Shown here one piece after another: positions 1 through 9,282 of a stretch of 64,000 nt of DNA. The stretch lies in contig NZ_VKDC01000009.1 of the NCBI RefSeq assembly GCF_007097395.1, positions 124,001 to 188,000 on the forward strand. The letters are read 5' to 3'. The notes under the pieces were generated by a model, which saw nothing but the letters and a program-made list of their open reading frames with translations, ran no database searches and was not told the DNA's origin. The DNA comes from Fulvivirga sp. M361 (GTDB taxonomy: Bacteria > Bacteroidota > Bacteroidia > Cytophagales > Cyclobacteriaceae). A program made the translations under genes and the position numbers. The first letter of the stretch is position 1, and each line of letters opens with the position of its first letter.

Positions 1-567
1 TCAGGTTGGTATAAAAGGAAAGCTCATCTTTTTCTTTTCATCATCGGCTTTCTCATTAGCATGGTGATGGATGCTGATACCTTTCAAATTGTGCATAAAC
101 TTAACAATGACCCGTTGGCCAGGGCTGAACTGGTTAAAATGGCAGAGCTCCAGTTGGCGCTACTTTCGGAAGACTCAGCTCAAACGGCTATAACTGACTA
201 CAGCCTGGATTCATTGTCAAATAATCAGAATAGGCAAAGAATAGGTCAATTAGAGCAACGTGTAGACAGCCTATTCACAAATCAAATTGCTCAATCACAA
301 AGCATACTTGGTTTGGGGTGGGACATTCCGCAAACTAAATCAGTATTGGTAGCTGGTGAAAAGATTCAGCACAAAACGTCACTTGGTGAAAAGATCGAAA
401 GCATCTGGTCACAAATTTCTTTTCAGGGAGTTTTTGGGTGGCTAATAACGGCGTTAGCCATTTCTTTAGGAGCCCCCTTCTGGTATGACCTTTTGAACAG
501 GGTCGCCAGCCTCAGAAGTACAGGTCAAAAGCCTGTGGACAAAGAAATGCCAAAAAGCTCAATATAA
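1..567 (+). CDS. membrane protein of unknown function, 5' end outside the window
   Basis: The reading frame is open from base 1, so the true start lies upstream and 188 C-terminal residues are visible. The first visible residues form a hydrophobic segment (FLFIIGFLISMVM), followed by about 110 polar residues rich in Q, S and D, then a second hydrophobic stretch (WLITALAISLGAPFWYDLL, roughly residues 142-160) and a short basic tail. It therefore looks like a membrane protein with two TM segments around a soluble loop. It ends 6 bp before the patatin-like gene, so the two are probably co-transcribed, possibly as a lipase plus membrane partner. I do not recognise the family. Confidence 0.7.
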   Translation, partial: SGWYKRKAHLFLFIIGFLISMVMDADTFQIVHKLNNDPLARAELVKMAELQLALLSEDSAQTAITDYSLDSLSNNQNRQRIGQLEQRVDSLFTNQIAQSQSILGLGWDIPQTKSVLVAGEKIQHKTSLGEKIESIWSQISFQGVFGWLITALAISLGAPFWYDLLNRVASLRSTGQKPVDKEMPKSSI

Positions 568-573
568 ATACGG

Positions 574-1811
574 ATGGAAAAATTCTTAAATGCACCTCAG
601 TTAAAATTATTCAGGGATAAAGCCCAGGAAATTAAGGCTTCCGGAAAACGATTTTCCGATGTTGAAGATGCTGCCGGACATCAGTTTGTAGACTTGGTGC
701 AAGAAGGTGGGGGCGTTTTAGGAATAGCATTAGCCGGATACACGTATATTCTGGAATCAACAGGTATACGTTTTTTAGCCTGGCAGGAACATCGGCAGGA
801 GCAATTAATACATTGATGATGGCAGCCTTAGGGAAAATTGAAGAGGCTAAATCTGAAAAAATTTTAGACATTCTGAGTAAGAAAGATCTGTTTGACATAG
901 TGGATGGGGATAAAGCCATTAAAAAACTTATACAGAAAGCTATTAAAAAGAAAAAAGGGCTTGGTTGGAGTGTATTCGTTAATGCTTTTAAGATCTATAA
1001 AACGCTAAAAAATAAACTTGGAATCAACCCGGGAACGGACTTTGAACGGTGGATCACCCGTGAACTTAACAAGCAAGGCATTGATACTATCGGGGACTTA
1101 ATGGAGTTAAGAATGCAAGCTCCTTCGGGCCTTAAAGATGTTACAACGGGAGCATTAATAGATGATCTATTTCCTGACTTGGCAATTGTAACCTCAGATA
1201 TTACCACGAATACCAAAGTGGAATTTCCCAGGATGGCCTCATTGTATTGGAATGATTTTAAAAGCGAGAGTCCCGCTAAACTGGTTCGTGCTTCTATGTC
1301 CATCCCTTTCTTCTTTGAACCGTTCAAAGTAACCAACATTCCTGATGCAGGAAAGGAAAAACACCCGCTTTGGAATGAGAATGCGAAATATTTCGGGCCG
1401 GTACCGGCCTCGGTCAGTTTTGTAGATGGTGGAATGCTCAGTAACTTTCCTATTGATGTATTTCATCGCCAGGATGGGGGTGTTCCCAGGATGCCCACTT
1501 TCGGAGTCCGGTTGAGTACCTACCGCGAAGAGTTTAATAGTACAGATAGCCTATTTGGCTTTAGTGGTGCAATGATCAGTACTATGAGGCAAATACACGA
1601 TTATGATTTTTTAATGAAAAATCCTGATTATCGCCAACTTATATGCCGTGTAAATGCTGATAAAGACTTCAATTGGCTTGATTTTCAGATGCCTGTTAAC
1701 GAGCAAGTAAGACTGTTTTTGAAAGGAGCCGAAGAGGCGGTCAAATTTCTCGATGAATTTGACTGGGAAAAGTACAAAGAAGTGAGACGTAACTTTCCCG
1801 GGTCTTACTGA
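574..1811 (+). pseudogene. patatin-like phospholipase, reading frame split at a TTTTTTA heptamer
   Basis: Two overlapping frames together make one patatin-family lipid acyl hydrolase of about 410 residues. Frame A (574-816) carries the oxyanion-hole motif GGGVLG. Frame B, continuous from about 777 to 1811, carries the nucleophile elbow GTSAG (783-797), the VRASMSIPFFFEPF segment and the DGG catalytic aspartate motif (about 1424-1432). The frames join at 771-777, TTTTTTA, read in frame A as cgT TTT TTA. A -1 slip there gives R-F-L-S-L-A-G-T-S-A-G, which restores the expected family sequence exactly. Without the slip, frame A ends after 80 residues and lacks the active site. This is either a real one-base deletion, a sequencing error in a T run, or recoding. 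Patatin phospholipases in bacteria are cytosolic or secreted effectors. Confidence 0.85.
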
Positions 1812-1988
1812 CCGGGCTGTGAGTTATGATAACCTTGGAACAATCCATAATCTAACGAATATATAATTGTGCCTAAACGCAGTTCTACCTGTAAATCTGG
1901 TAGTTCGCATAAGGATTTTACGGTTTATCTCTATGTTGTTAAATCTTTACTATTCCTTAATACATGAACTAATGCTGGTATGATCCGT
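1812..1988. other. intergenic stretch, no gene seen
   Basis: About 180 bases between the patatin-like gene and the promoter of the next small ORF. It is AT-rich with stops in all frames. A weak 5-bp hairpin (CTACC...GGTAG near 1888-1906) could be a remnant terminator but is not convincing. Confidence 0.4.
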
Positions 1989-1996
1989 TATTTTTG
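1989..1996 (+). promoter_or_regulatory. candidate -7 box (TATTTTTG)
   Basis: TATTTTTG matches the Bacteroidota sigma-ABfr -7 consensus TAnnTTTG and lies 18 bases upstream of the ATG at 2015. No clear -33 TTG was found at the usual spacing, so this is a moderate call. Confidence 0.4.
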
Positions 1997-2014
1997 GTAA
2001 CAACCACTACAATC

Positions 2015-2215
2015 ATGAACACTATCATTAAAAAACAAGCCATCGTTCAATCGTTGGATTCGATGAACGATGGAGACATGGAGAATGTACTGGGCTATAT
2101 TAAGGAGCTTTTGTACAATGAACAATTGGACATGACTTATCAAGACTTTAAGAAGCAGGCCATGATCCAGATCAATCAAGCGTTGGATGACAATAAGAAG
2201 CTGGTGACAGCTTAA
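2015..2215 (+). CDS. small antitoxin-like protein, 66 aa
   Basis: The ATG at 2015 is preferred over an in-frame TTG at 1994 because it sits directly downstream of a TAnnTTTG box. The product is short, acidic to neutral and predicted helical (IVQSLDSMNDGDMENVLGYI at its core). This resembles the N-terminal half of small Bacteroidota antitoxins that begin with a 'rule out, then one amphipathic helix' pattern, but no toxin gene lies beside it. The downstream neighbour is convergent. Function is not established. It could be a solitary antitoxin or an unrelated small regulator. Confidence 0.5.
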   Translation: MNTIIKKQAIVQSLDSMNDGDMENVLGYIKELLYNEQLDMTYQDFKKQAMIQINQALDDNKKLVTA

Positions 2216-2238
2216 TTTCCAATCTTGAATTGATGACA

Positions 2239-2279
2239 AATATACTTACTGTCGTCTGAAAGAGACCACTAAGTATATT
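2239..2279. terminator. hairpin between convergent genes
   Basis: Perfect 10-bp inverted repeat AATATACTTA (2239-2248) / TAAGTATATT (2270-2279) with a 21-base loop. It lies between the convergent small ORF and the pseudouridine synthase gene and overlaps the last codons of the latter. A bidirectional terminator is likely. Confidence 0.5.
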
Positions 2280-3294
2280 GCACATAATTTTCCCATTTTT
2301 CCAGGACTTCCCTCATATCCTCAGGAAGTTCTGAAGAGAACTGCATTCTCTTTTTTGTAACAGGGTGGATAAACCCTAACGACTTGGCATGTAACGCTTG
2401 TCTTGGAATGATTCTGAAGCAATTGTCCACAAAACTTTTGAATTTGGAAAACTGGGTGCCTTTCAAAATCCTGTCGCCACCGTAAGTGGCATCATTAAAA
2501 AGAGGATGTCCAAGATATTTCATATGTGCACGGATCTGATGCGTCCGCCCTGTTTCCAGGTTACATTTTACCAAAGCTACATATCGCAAGTCTTGAATGG
2601 TTTCATAGTGAGTTATGGCATGTCTGCCAATGGAATCATCTTCAAAGGCCATTGTTACTCGCCTGTCTTTCGGGCTGCGCCCTAAATTTATAGTTATAGT
2701 GCCCTTTTCAGGTTCAGGTATACCCCATACCAGAGCATAATAAGTTCTTTCAATAGAATGGTCAAAAAACTGTTTGGCCAGTCCCGTCATGGCAAGCTCA
2801 CTTTTGGCGATTACCAGCAGACCGGAAGTGTCTTTATCGATGCGATGGACCAGTCCCGGCCTCCCGTCATTTCCCTCCATTTCCGGTAAGTTTTGAAAAT
2901 GATAAGTGAGCGCATTTACCAGGGTGCCCGTCCAATTTTGGTAAGCCGGATGTACCACCATTCCGGCTTCTTTATTGACCACAAGCAAATGTTCATCCTC
3001 AAAAACAATGTTTAAGGGGATATTTTCAGGTACTACTTCTGTATCACGGGGTGGTTCAGGCAGGGCAATGATGATCCTATCGCCCGGATGGACCTTATAA
3101 TTTGGTTTTACCTCCTTATCATTCACTTGTACAAATCCATCTTTTATGCCTGACTGAATTTTGGTACGTGTAGTATTCGGCAGGCGGTCCATCAAAAACT
3201 TGTCAATACGGATCAAGGTCTGGTTGGGATCAGCGATAATCTGATGATGTTCATAAAGCGAATCATCTTCTTCTTCAAAGTCTTTTAATGACAT
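2269..3294 (-). CDS. rluD: RluA/RluD-family 23S rRNA pseudouridine synthase
   Basis: The 341-residue protein has an N-terminal S4 RNA-binding domain (about residues 28-90) and a PseudoU_synth_2 catalytic domain. The signature HRIDKDTSG is at residues 150-158, with the catalytic aspartate at 153. Near the C-terminus is the family block TGRTHQIRAHM. These enzymes isomerise uridines in 23S rRNA (RluD acts in helix 69 in E. coli), and the S4-plus-catalytic layout and length fit RluD best. The substrate positions cannot be read from sequence, so RluC-like specificity remains possible. The gene starts 46 bp downstream of the RDD gene on the same strand and may be co-transcribed with it. Confidence 0.9.
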   Translation of the reverse strand: MSLKDFEEEDDSLYEHHQIIADPNQTLIRIDKFLMDRLPNTTRTKIQSGIKDGFVQVNDKEVKPNYKVHPGDRIIIALPEPPRDTEVVPENIPLNIVFEDEHLLVVNKEAGMVVHPAYQNWTGTLVNALTYHFQNLPEMEGNDGRPGLVHRIDKDTSGLLVIAKSELAMTGLAKQFFDHSIERTYYALVWGIPEPEKGTITINLGRSPKDRRVTMAFEDDSIGRHAITHYETIQDLRYVALVKCNLETGRTHQIRAHMKYLGHPLFNDATYGGDRILKGTQFSKFKSFVDNCFRIIPRQALHAKSLGFIHPVTKKRMQFSSELPEDMREVLEKWENYVQYT

Positions 3295-3340
3295 GGATAG
3301 TATTTGTGCTCTTTAAATATTTATAAAAAATGGGGAACTG

Positions 3341-5113
3341 TCATTCATACAACCTGATAAACTCGGCTTCAAGATCCTGACCTTTGACTTCATACCGGTA
3401 AGAAGTACCCTCATTGTCTATTATACTTATCTCAAAATGATAAGGTTCTCCCTTTTGAGAGTTTTCAGCACTAAGCGAGATGCTTGGGTAACTGTCGTTT
3501 TCGGCGGTAGGCAACTCTAATGGGAATGTAGTGATCCATCGAATATCCTGCACTATATTTTTAATAGATGTAATTCTGCAGGGTCGCCCCTCATTGATTA
3601 TATTCATTTCAAATGAATTCCTACTTAAACGACCACCACCACTGGTCCGTAAAATAGGGCCGAAAGCCTCGTAGATATTTTCTACCTTATAGAATGAATT
3701 GTCATTCAGAAAAGCGAAACTCTCATCATTTTTAGAGCGCAGTTGATTATATTCATATATTGAGTTAGTCATAAGGTCAGTGCGACTGATTTCGACTTTA
3801 TTGAAGGCGTATTGATTTTGGAGGTAGTACTGCTCAATGTCGTACTTACTTGTAGAATATGATTTTTTGAAGGGTACAATACTACAATAGACATGGTTGC
3901 CATTTACATCTTCCACTTTTAAGTAATAAGTAGTATCCGAAGAATATGGTCTTTCGGTGTTTTTCAATTCAATCATCGTATTATGCGACAGATGTTCAAT
4001 AGTATTACGATTCCTCTCCATCTTTCGCTCATGGCGGGCTTTGGATTTCAAATACCATTGATGATCTTCCCAGGCCTCATTACCAAAATACAAGCCGACA
4101 ACAATGGCTATGGCGATAGGAAAGATCCAGAAGTAATGCCCACCTTTGACGCCGGTACGAATTTCCTTTACCACCGCCGTATTTGACCATTTGTCATGCC
4201 AACCACGGTCTCCTAAAAACGAAAAAGCATCAAACGGGACATAGCGCGATAATGTTCTTAGAAGTATTTTGGTGCTTTCAGGGCGTTTGAAATCAGTACT
4301 GACTACACGTGTTTCAGAAAGAAACTTGGCAGGTGTCATACCCAGCAACGTTTCGAAAAATAAATAATAAACGAGCCTGAAAGCTAAAATTATACCGTAA
4401 GCGGTATAACGTTCACCTAATGAATTTTCCAGCCCACCCATAAATTCAAAGTAGCTGATAAACGGTGATAAAATTAAAATACTCATGTACGTATCAAAAA
4501 CCAGATTGAAGATACGTTGCCAACGGGTGGCCTCCCCTCTGTTATATTTAATGACTTTTTCTTCTAAAGCTTCAGAGGCTAACTTTTCAGAATCCAGCTT
4601 ATCCTTGGCCAGCGTTTTTAACGACCAATAACTCAGATAAATAATAAGTACACCAACAAATTTAAAGAGCACATAAGCCGGCCATGAAAAATTGCTGTCC
4701 AAACTGCGAAAGTTCAGCAAGGGGTATATGGTGTATATGATAAGGCCGGCGGAATTCGAAAGTATTATTAAAGACAGAAAAAACCTCAGAAGCCTTTGTT
4801 CACGCTCGCTTGTGAAGTAATACAATGCTAATCCGATCAAACCAATAATGTAAACTACCAGGTTAAGCTGATTGATGTACATCCCGTTATCAAAAATGAT
4901 AACATACCTCTGAAAAAAAGTGAAAAAACCGAGGTTAAGATTAGATAAAAACCCTTTGATGTAAAACAAGAACCTGGCGTCTTCAAACGCTACATTTTGG
5001 AAAATAAAAGGAAGAAGCTCCGCCAGAATACCCCCGGCACTAAAGTAAAGTCCTATGATGGAAATTACCTTGATTTTAGATTGGGTACTAAGAAATTGGT
5101 CAATGGCATTCAT
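3341..5113 (-). CDS. RDD-family multi-pass membrane protein
   Basis: The start is taken at the ATG at 5113. A TTG 12 codons further up is in frame but poorly placed. The N-terminal third contains several hydrophobic helices. The RDD-type domain spans roughly residues 200-330 and includes ETLLGMTPAKFLSETRVV and the basic/aspartate positions that name the family. Another TM helix near residue 340 (FPIAIAIVVGLYFG) precedes a soluble C-terminal region of about 230 residues with no family I recognise. RDD proteins are poorly characterised inner-membrane proteins, with some linked to ion transport. The large soluble tail is unusual for the family, whose members are often 150-300 residues. Confidence 0.75.
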   Translation of the reverse strand: MNAIDQFLSTQSKIKVISIIGLYFSAGGILAELLPFIFQNVAFEDARFLFYIKGFLSNLNLGFFTFFQRYVIIFDNGMYINQLNLVVYIIGLIGLALYYFTSEREQRLLRFFLSLIILSNSAGLIIYTIYPLLNFRSLDSNFSWPAYVLFKFVGVLIIYLSYWSLKTLAKDKLDSEKLASEALEEKVIKYNRGEATRWQRIFNLVFDTYMSILILSPFISYFEFMGGLENSLGERYTAYGIILAFRLVYYLFFETLLGMTPAKFLSETRVVSTDFKRPESTKILLRTLSRYVPFDAFSFLGDRGWHDKWSNTAVVKEIRTGVKGGHYFWIFPIAIAIVVGLYFGNEAWEDHQWYLKSKARHERKMERNRNTIEHLSHNTMIELKNTERPYSSDTTYYLKVEDVNGNHVYCSIVPFKKSYSTSKYDIEQYYLQNQYAFNKVEISRTDLMTNSIYEYNQLRSKNDESFAFLNDNSFYKVENIYEAFGPILRTSGGGRLSRNSFEMNIINEGRPCRITSIKNIVQDIRWITTFPLELPTAENDSYPSISLSAENSQKGEPYHFEISIIDNEGTSYRYEVKGQDLEAEFIRLYE

Positions 5114-5505
5114 TTTTTCAGGTAGGATTTTCAATTTGAAAAAAAGCAAGGTAAGGAATTAATAATATAAATACTCCCTGAACCATACAGAGAGCACGTC
5201 AAAGGATGGCAATTTTAATGAAACAACCTTATTACTTTTATGACGGAGACAATAAGGCTGAAAGAAGACCCGAATAGAACCTTAATTAGTTTCAAAGAGT
5301 ACCTCACCACTTTTATTTTGTTGCAAATGGAAGAGAACGCAGCGTTAATTATTGGCCTGTGGTCCGATAATCCAAGATAATTTCTTTCCGCTAATGAAAA
5401 TAAAAAACACTGATATTCAATTTATTATCCGACAACAAACGTTTACAAATGTAACCTAAACGAATACAAACATTTACCATACGACTGTGGCCTGATCGCT
5501 CTTTT
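5114..5505. other. intergenic region upstream of ssb
   Basis: About 390 bases between the divergent RDD gene and the ssb promoter. It is AT-rich with stops in all frames and no recognisable RNA or repeat. It presumably carries the two divergent promoters. Confidence 0.4.
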
Positions 5506-5512
5506 TACTTTG
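5506..5512 (+). promoter_or_regulatory. candidate -7 box (TACTTTG) for ssb
   Basis: TACTTTG is one base short of the TAnnTTTG consensus and lies about 90 bp upstream of the ssb ATG. The same heptamer occurs just before another gene start in this window (45365-45371), which gives it slight support. Confidence 0.3.
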
Positions 5513-5601
5513 CATCGTTCCAATTTCAATACCTCTTTTACGAGTGACAGGAATAGAAGAACACATGATAAATCATTTTGTAATTTTAAAATTTAAGTCG
5601 T

Positions 5602-5943
5602 ATGAAAAGTTTAAGAAACACCGTTCAACTGATTGGAAGATTAGGTAAAGATCCTGAAGTAAAAACCTTGACATCCGGTAGGAATTTGGCCACATTCACC
5701 ATAGCTACTACAGACATGTATTATAATGCCGACGGAGAGAAAGTCGAAGATACACAATGGCACAATATCACTGCCTGGGGGAAAAGGGCTGATATAGCTT
5801 CTAAATATCTGGTGAAAGGACAGGAGATTGCATTGGAAGGCAGGTTGATCCACCGTTCTTACGAAAACGGCAATGGTGAAAAGAGATACGTTACCGAGGT
5901 GAGTATGAACGAACTCTTGATGATAGGAGGTAAAAAAGTTTAA
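5602..5943 (+). CDS. ssb: single-stranded DNA-binding protein, short form
   Basis: A 113-residue OB-fold protein with the SSB signature at the N-terminus (VQLIGRLGKDPEV, then TFTIATTDMY, then WHNITAWGKRADIASKYLVKG). It binds ssDNA, normally as a homotetramer, during replication and repair. It stops at IGGKKV and lacks the glycine-rich linker and acidic C-terminal tip (DDxPF type) that most bacterial SSBs use to recruit partners. It is therefore probably an accessory SSB rather than the essential replicative one. It sits 86 bp upstream of recQ on the same strand, so SSB and helicase are likely expressed together. Confidence 0.93.
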   Translation: MKSLRNTVQLIGRLGKDPEVKTLTSGRNLATFTIATTDMYYNADGEKVEDTQWHNITAWGKRADIASKYLVKGQEIALEGRLIHRSYENGNGEKRYVTEVSMNELLMIGGKKV

Positions 5944-6029
5944 ATGAACAGGAAGTATCGGCGGTAAAGGAAAAATGAGATACCCTTTGCCGCTCTTTTT
6001 CTTCCGAATTTTGACGAAATATATGAGCT

Positions 6030-8186
6030 ATGAATACTTTACTACCCACTGACCCACTCGCCATATTAAGAGGTACATTTGGTTATCATGATTTCCGGCG
6101 TTCACAACGTGAAATAATCGATAGTGTATTGGCGGGAAAAGATACATTGGTACTGATGCCAACAGGAGGAGGGAAATCGCTATGTTATCAAATTCCTGCT
6201 CTTGTCAAAAGAGGAACGGCCATCGTGGTTTCCCCTTTAATCGCTTTGATGAAAGACCAGGTAGATGCTTTACGTCTCCATGGTATTGCTGCCGCTTATT
6301 TAAATTCTACACAAACTACCGAGGAACAAAGCCACATTATGGACCTGTTGCGTACGGGAGAATTGAAGTTACTTTACATGGCTCCGGAAAGATTGCTTGG
6401 CCGCGAGCAACAGTTTATCAATTTCATTAAAGAATTAGCTATTTCATTGGTAGCGGTGGATGAAGCCCACTGCATTTCCTCATGGGGTCATGATTTCAGG
6501 CCGGAGTACCTGTTGCTTTCAAAGATCACCAAAGCGCTTGGAGACCGTGTCCCGGTGGTGGCATTGACCGCTACGGCCGACAATCTGACACAAACAGATA
6601 TTGCTGAAAAGCTGCAACTCCGACAGCCACGCATCTTTGTCACAGGCTTTAACCGGCCCAATATTCGGTATGTAGTGCAGCCTAAGAACAATACATACGT
6701 ACAACTGGTCGATTTTTTAAGTCAGCATAAAAGTGATGCAGGTATAATTTACACCCTAAGGCGCGCAGATACTGAGCAACTGGCAGAACGTTTATCCCTG
6801 GACGGCTTTTCTGCCAAACCCTATCATGCTGGTCTTGGAAGAGAAACAAAAAATAACCACCAGGAAGCTTTTTTAAAAGATGAAGTCAGCATTATAGTAG
6901 CGACTATTGCATTTGGTATGGGCATTGATAAATCCAATGTTCGCTTTGTTGTGCATATGGATCTGCCTAAAAATATAGAAGGATACTACCAGGAAACGGG
7001 TAGAGCCGGACGTGATGGATTGCCAAGCACGGCACTGATGTTTTACTCGTATGCGGATTTTTTTATGATGCAAAAGCTTACCACTATCACCGATAATGAG
7101 GAGCAATCCAAAGTAATGGAAAACAAGCTTCGGGAAATGGCCAATTTCGGTAGCCTGAGAACTTGCAGACGCAGATTTTTGCTACAATATTTTGGTGAAG
7201 AAGCCGCGGCCTATTGCGGTAATTGTGATAATTGCCTGACTGATTACGAGGAGATAGACGGAACATTGATAGCCCAGAAGGCACTATCAGCTGTGACGAG
7301 GTTGGGGCAATCCTTCGGTGTCAATTATGTTATTGATTTTCTTAGGGGTTCAAGCTCACAAAAGATCAGGGAAGTACATAGAAAGATCAAGACCTTTGGT
7401 GTAGGGGTTGAGTTGTCCAAAGATGAATGGAGACACTACCTGAATGAACTCATACAAATGGGATTCCTGAAGAGGTCTTCCGGTCAATATCCGGTATTAG
7501 AACTTACAACTAAAAGCAAGGAGGTACTAGCTCATGGGGCCAGCGTAAAACTTCCTAAACTGGTTGAGAAAGAAATACAAACGGAAGGATCTGAGGAGGT
7601 CGAATTACATGTCGATCTTGGCGTGATACTCAAAGAACTTAGAAAAATGATTGCTGATAGTGAGGGAGTGCCTGCTTATGTGGTTTTTTCCGATGCCAGC
7701 TTAAGAGAGCTACTTCTTTACTTACCCACCACTTTACAGCACCTGGAACAGATCAGTGGATTTGGAATGGTGAAAGTGCAGCGTTATGGTGATCCTATAA
7801 TAGAAAAGATAGCCGCTTACTGCAAGGAACACAATCTTGAATCAAAAGAACGGGCCGTACCTAAAGCCACTTCCAAACGGACGAAGTCAGCCGGGGGAAC
7901 TCACTTGAAAACACTGGAACTTTTCAAAAACGGTCGAAGTATCAGGGAAATCGCGAAGGAAAGGAACCTGAGGCATGGTACCATTGAATCGCACCTTGAT
8001 CTTCTTATTAAAGAAGGTAAGCTCCAAATCAGCGAAGCGCTGTCGGCAGAACGGGTCAATACAATATTAAGTGTGTTGTCTGATATACGTGAACCTGGCC
8101 TTAAGCCTGTCAAAGAGAAGTTGCCGGAAGACTTCAGCTATGGAGAGATTCGAATGGTCATGACCCACAAGAATTTGAATAAATAA
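6030..8186 (+). CDS. recQ: ATP-dependent DNA helicase RecQ
   Basis: The 718-residue protein has a Walker A motif (MPTGGGKSLCYQ, K49), DEAH box (144-147) and aromatic-rich loop HCISSWGHDFRPEY. Motif VI is QETGRAGRDG, and the zinc-binding cysteines are CRRRFLLQYFG...CGNCDNC. A winged-helix RQC region and an HRDC domain (about 530-610) follow. It unwinds duplex and structured DNA 3'-5' in recombination and stalled-fork repair. It is about 100 residues longer than E. coli RecQ. The extra C-terminus ends in a helix-turn-helix-like module (SIREIAKERNLRHGTIESHL) seen in other Bacteroidota RecQs. The start ATG at 6030 fits the family N-terminus. Confidence 0.95.
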   Translation: MNTLLPTDPLAILRGTFGYHDFRRSQREIIDSVLAGKDTLVLMPTGGGKSLCYQIPALVKRGTAIVVSPLIALMKDQVDALRLHGIAAAYLNSTQTTEEQSHIMDLLRTGELKLLYMAPERLLGREQQFINFIKELAISLVAVDEAHCISSWGHDFRPEYLLLSKITKALGDRVPVVALTATADNLTQTDIAEKLQLRQPRIFVTGFNRPNIRYVVQPKNNTYVQLVDFLSQHKSDAGIIYTLRRADTEQLAERLSLDGFSAKPYHAGLGRETKNNHQEAFLKDEVSIIVATIAFGMGIDKSNVRFVVHMDLPKNIEGYYQETGRAGRDGLPSTALMFYSYADFFMMQKLTTITDNEEQSKVMENKLREMANFGSLRTCRRRFLLQYFGEEAAAYCGNCDNCLTDYEEIDGTLIAQKALSAVTRLGQSFGVNYVIDFLRGSSSQKIREVHRKIKTFGVGVELSKDEWRHYLNELIQMGFLKRSSGQYPVLELTTKSKEVLAHGASVKLPKLVEKEIQTEGSEEVELHVDLGVILKELRKMIADSEGVPAYVVFSDASLRELLLYLPTTLQHLEQISGFGMVKVQRYGDPIIEKIAAYCKEHNLESKERAVPKATSKRTKSAGGTHLKTLELFKNGRSIREIAKERNLRHGTIESHLDLLIKEGKLQISEALSAERVNTILSVLSDIREPGLKPVKEKLPEDFSYGEIRMVMTHKNLNK

Positions 8187-8205
8187 AAAAGCTAAAAAAT
8201 ATAGT

Positions 8206-8228
8206 ATATACTAATTATATTAGTATAT
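8206..8228 (+). promoter_or_regulatory. inverted repeat covering the start codon of the radical SAM gene
   Basis: ATATACTAA (8206-8214) and TTAGTATAT (8220-8228) form a perfect 9-bp dyad with a 5-base loop. The right arm includes the first two bases of the ATG at 8227. It could act as an operator or, in RNA, hide the start codon. It could also serve as the recQ terminator, since recQ ends 20 bp upstream. Confidence 0.4.
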
Positions 8229-9282
8229 GCAAAAGAACTATCGAAAAGGGCGAGGAGCTCAAATTATTACGAAAAATCCGTTTTTGGCTCAGGAGTATGT
8301 TACTGATCATGAAGAAGGCCTGGATGAAGAGCTACTACCGGAAAACCTGCAAACCCGTATTTACTACGAAACACCAAAAACTGTGGTGAACAAAGTAGAA
8401 AGCCCTGATGTAGGTATGGAATATTCATTAAACCCTTATCAGGGTTGTGAACATGGTTGTGTTTATTGCTATGCGCGCAAGACCCATGAATTCTGGGGTT
8501 TTAATGCAGGGTTAGATTTTGAATCCAAAATTGTCGTTAAAAAGAATGCTCCTAATCTTTTGGAGCAGCTCTTTCTTAAGCCTTCCTGGAAACCTGAGAC
8601 CATCGTACTGTCTGGTAATACGGACTGCTATCAGCCGATTGAAAGGAAATTAAAGATTACACGGAGTTTATTGGAAGTATTTGCCCGGTTCCGCCATCCG
8701 GTAGGCATTATTTCCAAAAATACCTTAATGTTACGTGATTTAGATCTGCTTCAGGACTTAGCTAAGGACAATCTTGTGCTGGTTATCCTGTCTATAAATA
8801 CATTGAATGAAAAACTTCGTTCCGTGATGGAGCCTCGAACGGCCTCAGCGATTAAAAAACTTAAAGCGATCGAAAAAATGAGTAGTTTGGGCATTCCGGT
8901 TATGGTGATGAATGCTCCTGTTATTCCTGGACTTAACCACCATGAGATACCGCAGATCATTAAATCAGCTGCTGAGCACGGAGCATTGTCGGCCGGATAC
9001 ACCCTAGTGAGGCTTAATGGATTTATTGCGCAAGTATTTGAAAATTGGCTAAAACAAAATTTTGCTGACCGCTTTGATAAGGTTTGGAATCAGGTCCGGG
9101 AGGTTCATGGAGGACAAGTGAGCGACAGTGTCTTTGGCAGAAGGATGAGGGGAGAGGGAAATATAGCAGATGTTATAAATCAGCTATTTCATCAGGCCCG
9201 TAAAAAGTACATGCGAAACGACTCGTTACCTCCTTTGGATACCACTAAATTCAGACGAGGTGGTCATTATCAATTGTTCTGA
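8227..9282 (+). CDS. PA0069-family radical SAM protein (SplB-related)
   Basis: A 351-residue protein with the radical SAM cluster motif CEHGCVYCYA (CxxxCxxC, near residues 76-83) inside the block NPYQGCEHGC typical of the PA0069/SplB-like group. The [4Fe-4S] cluster would cleave S-adenosylmethionine to a 5'-deoxyadenosyl radical. The block LSGNTDCYQPIE and the conserved segment MVMNAPVIPGLN also fit the family. Its substrate is unknown. Although related to spore photoproduct lyase, it is found in non-sporulating bacteria, and a DNA-repair role is speculation prompted by the upstream recQ. The ATG at 8227 lies in an inverted repeat. Confidence 0.85.
   Translation: MQKNYRKGRGAQIITKNPFLAQEYVTDHEEGLDEELLPENLQTRIYYETPKTVVNKVESPDVGMEYSLNPYQGCEHGCVYCYARKTHEFWGFNAGLDFESKIVVKKNAPNLLEQLFLKPSWKPETIVLSGNTDCYQPIERKLKITRSLLEVFARFRHPVGIISKNTLMLRDLDLLQDLAKDNLVLVILSINTLNEKLRSVMEPRTASAIKKLKAIEKMSSLGIPVMVMNAPVIPGLNHHEIPQIIKSAAEHGALSAGYTLVRLNGFIAQVFENWLKQNFADRFDKVWNQVREVHGGQVSDSVFGRRMRGEGNIADVINQLFHQARKKYMRNDSLPPLDTTKFRRGGHYQLF

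Noticed and set aside
1888-1906. Possible terminator CTACC...GGTAG after the patatin-like gene
   Set aside because: Only 5 bp of stem and no T run.
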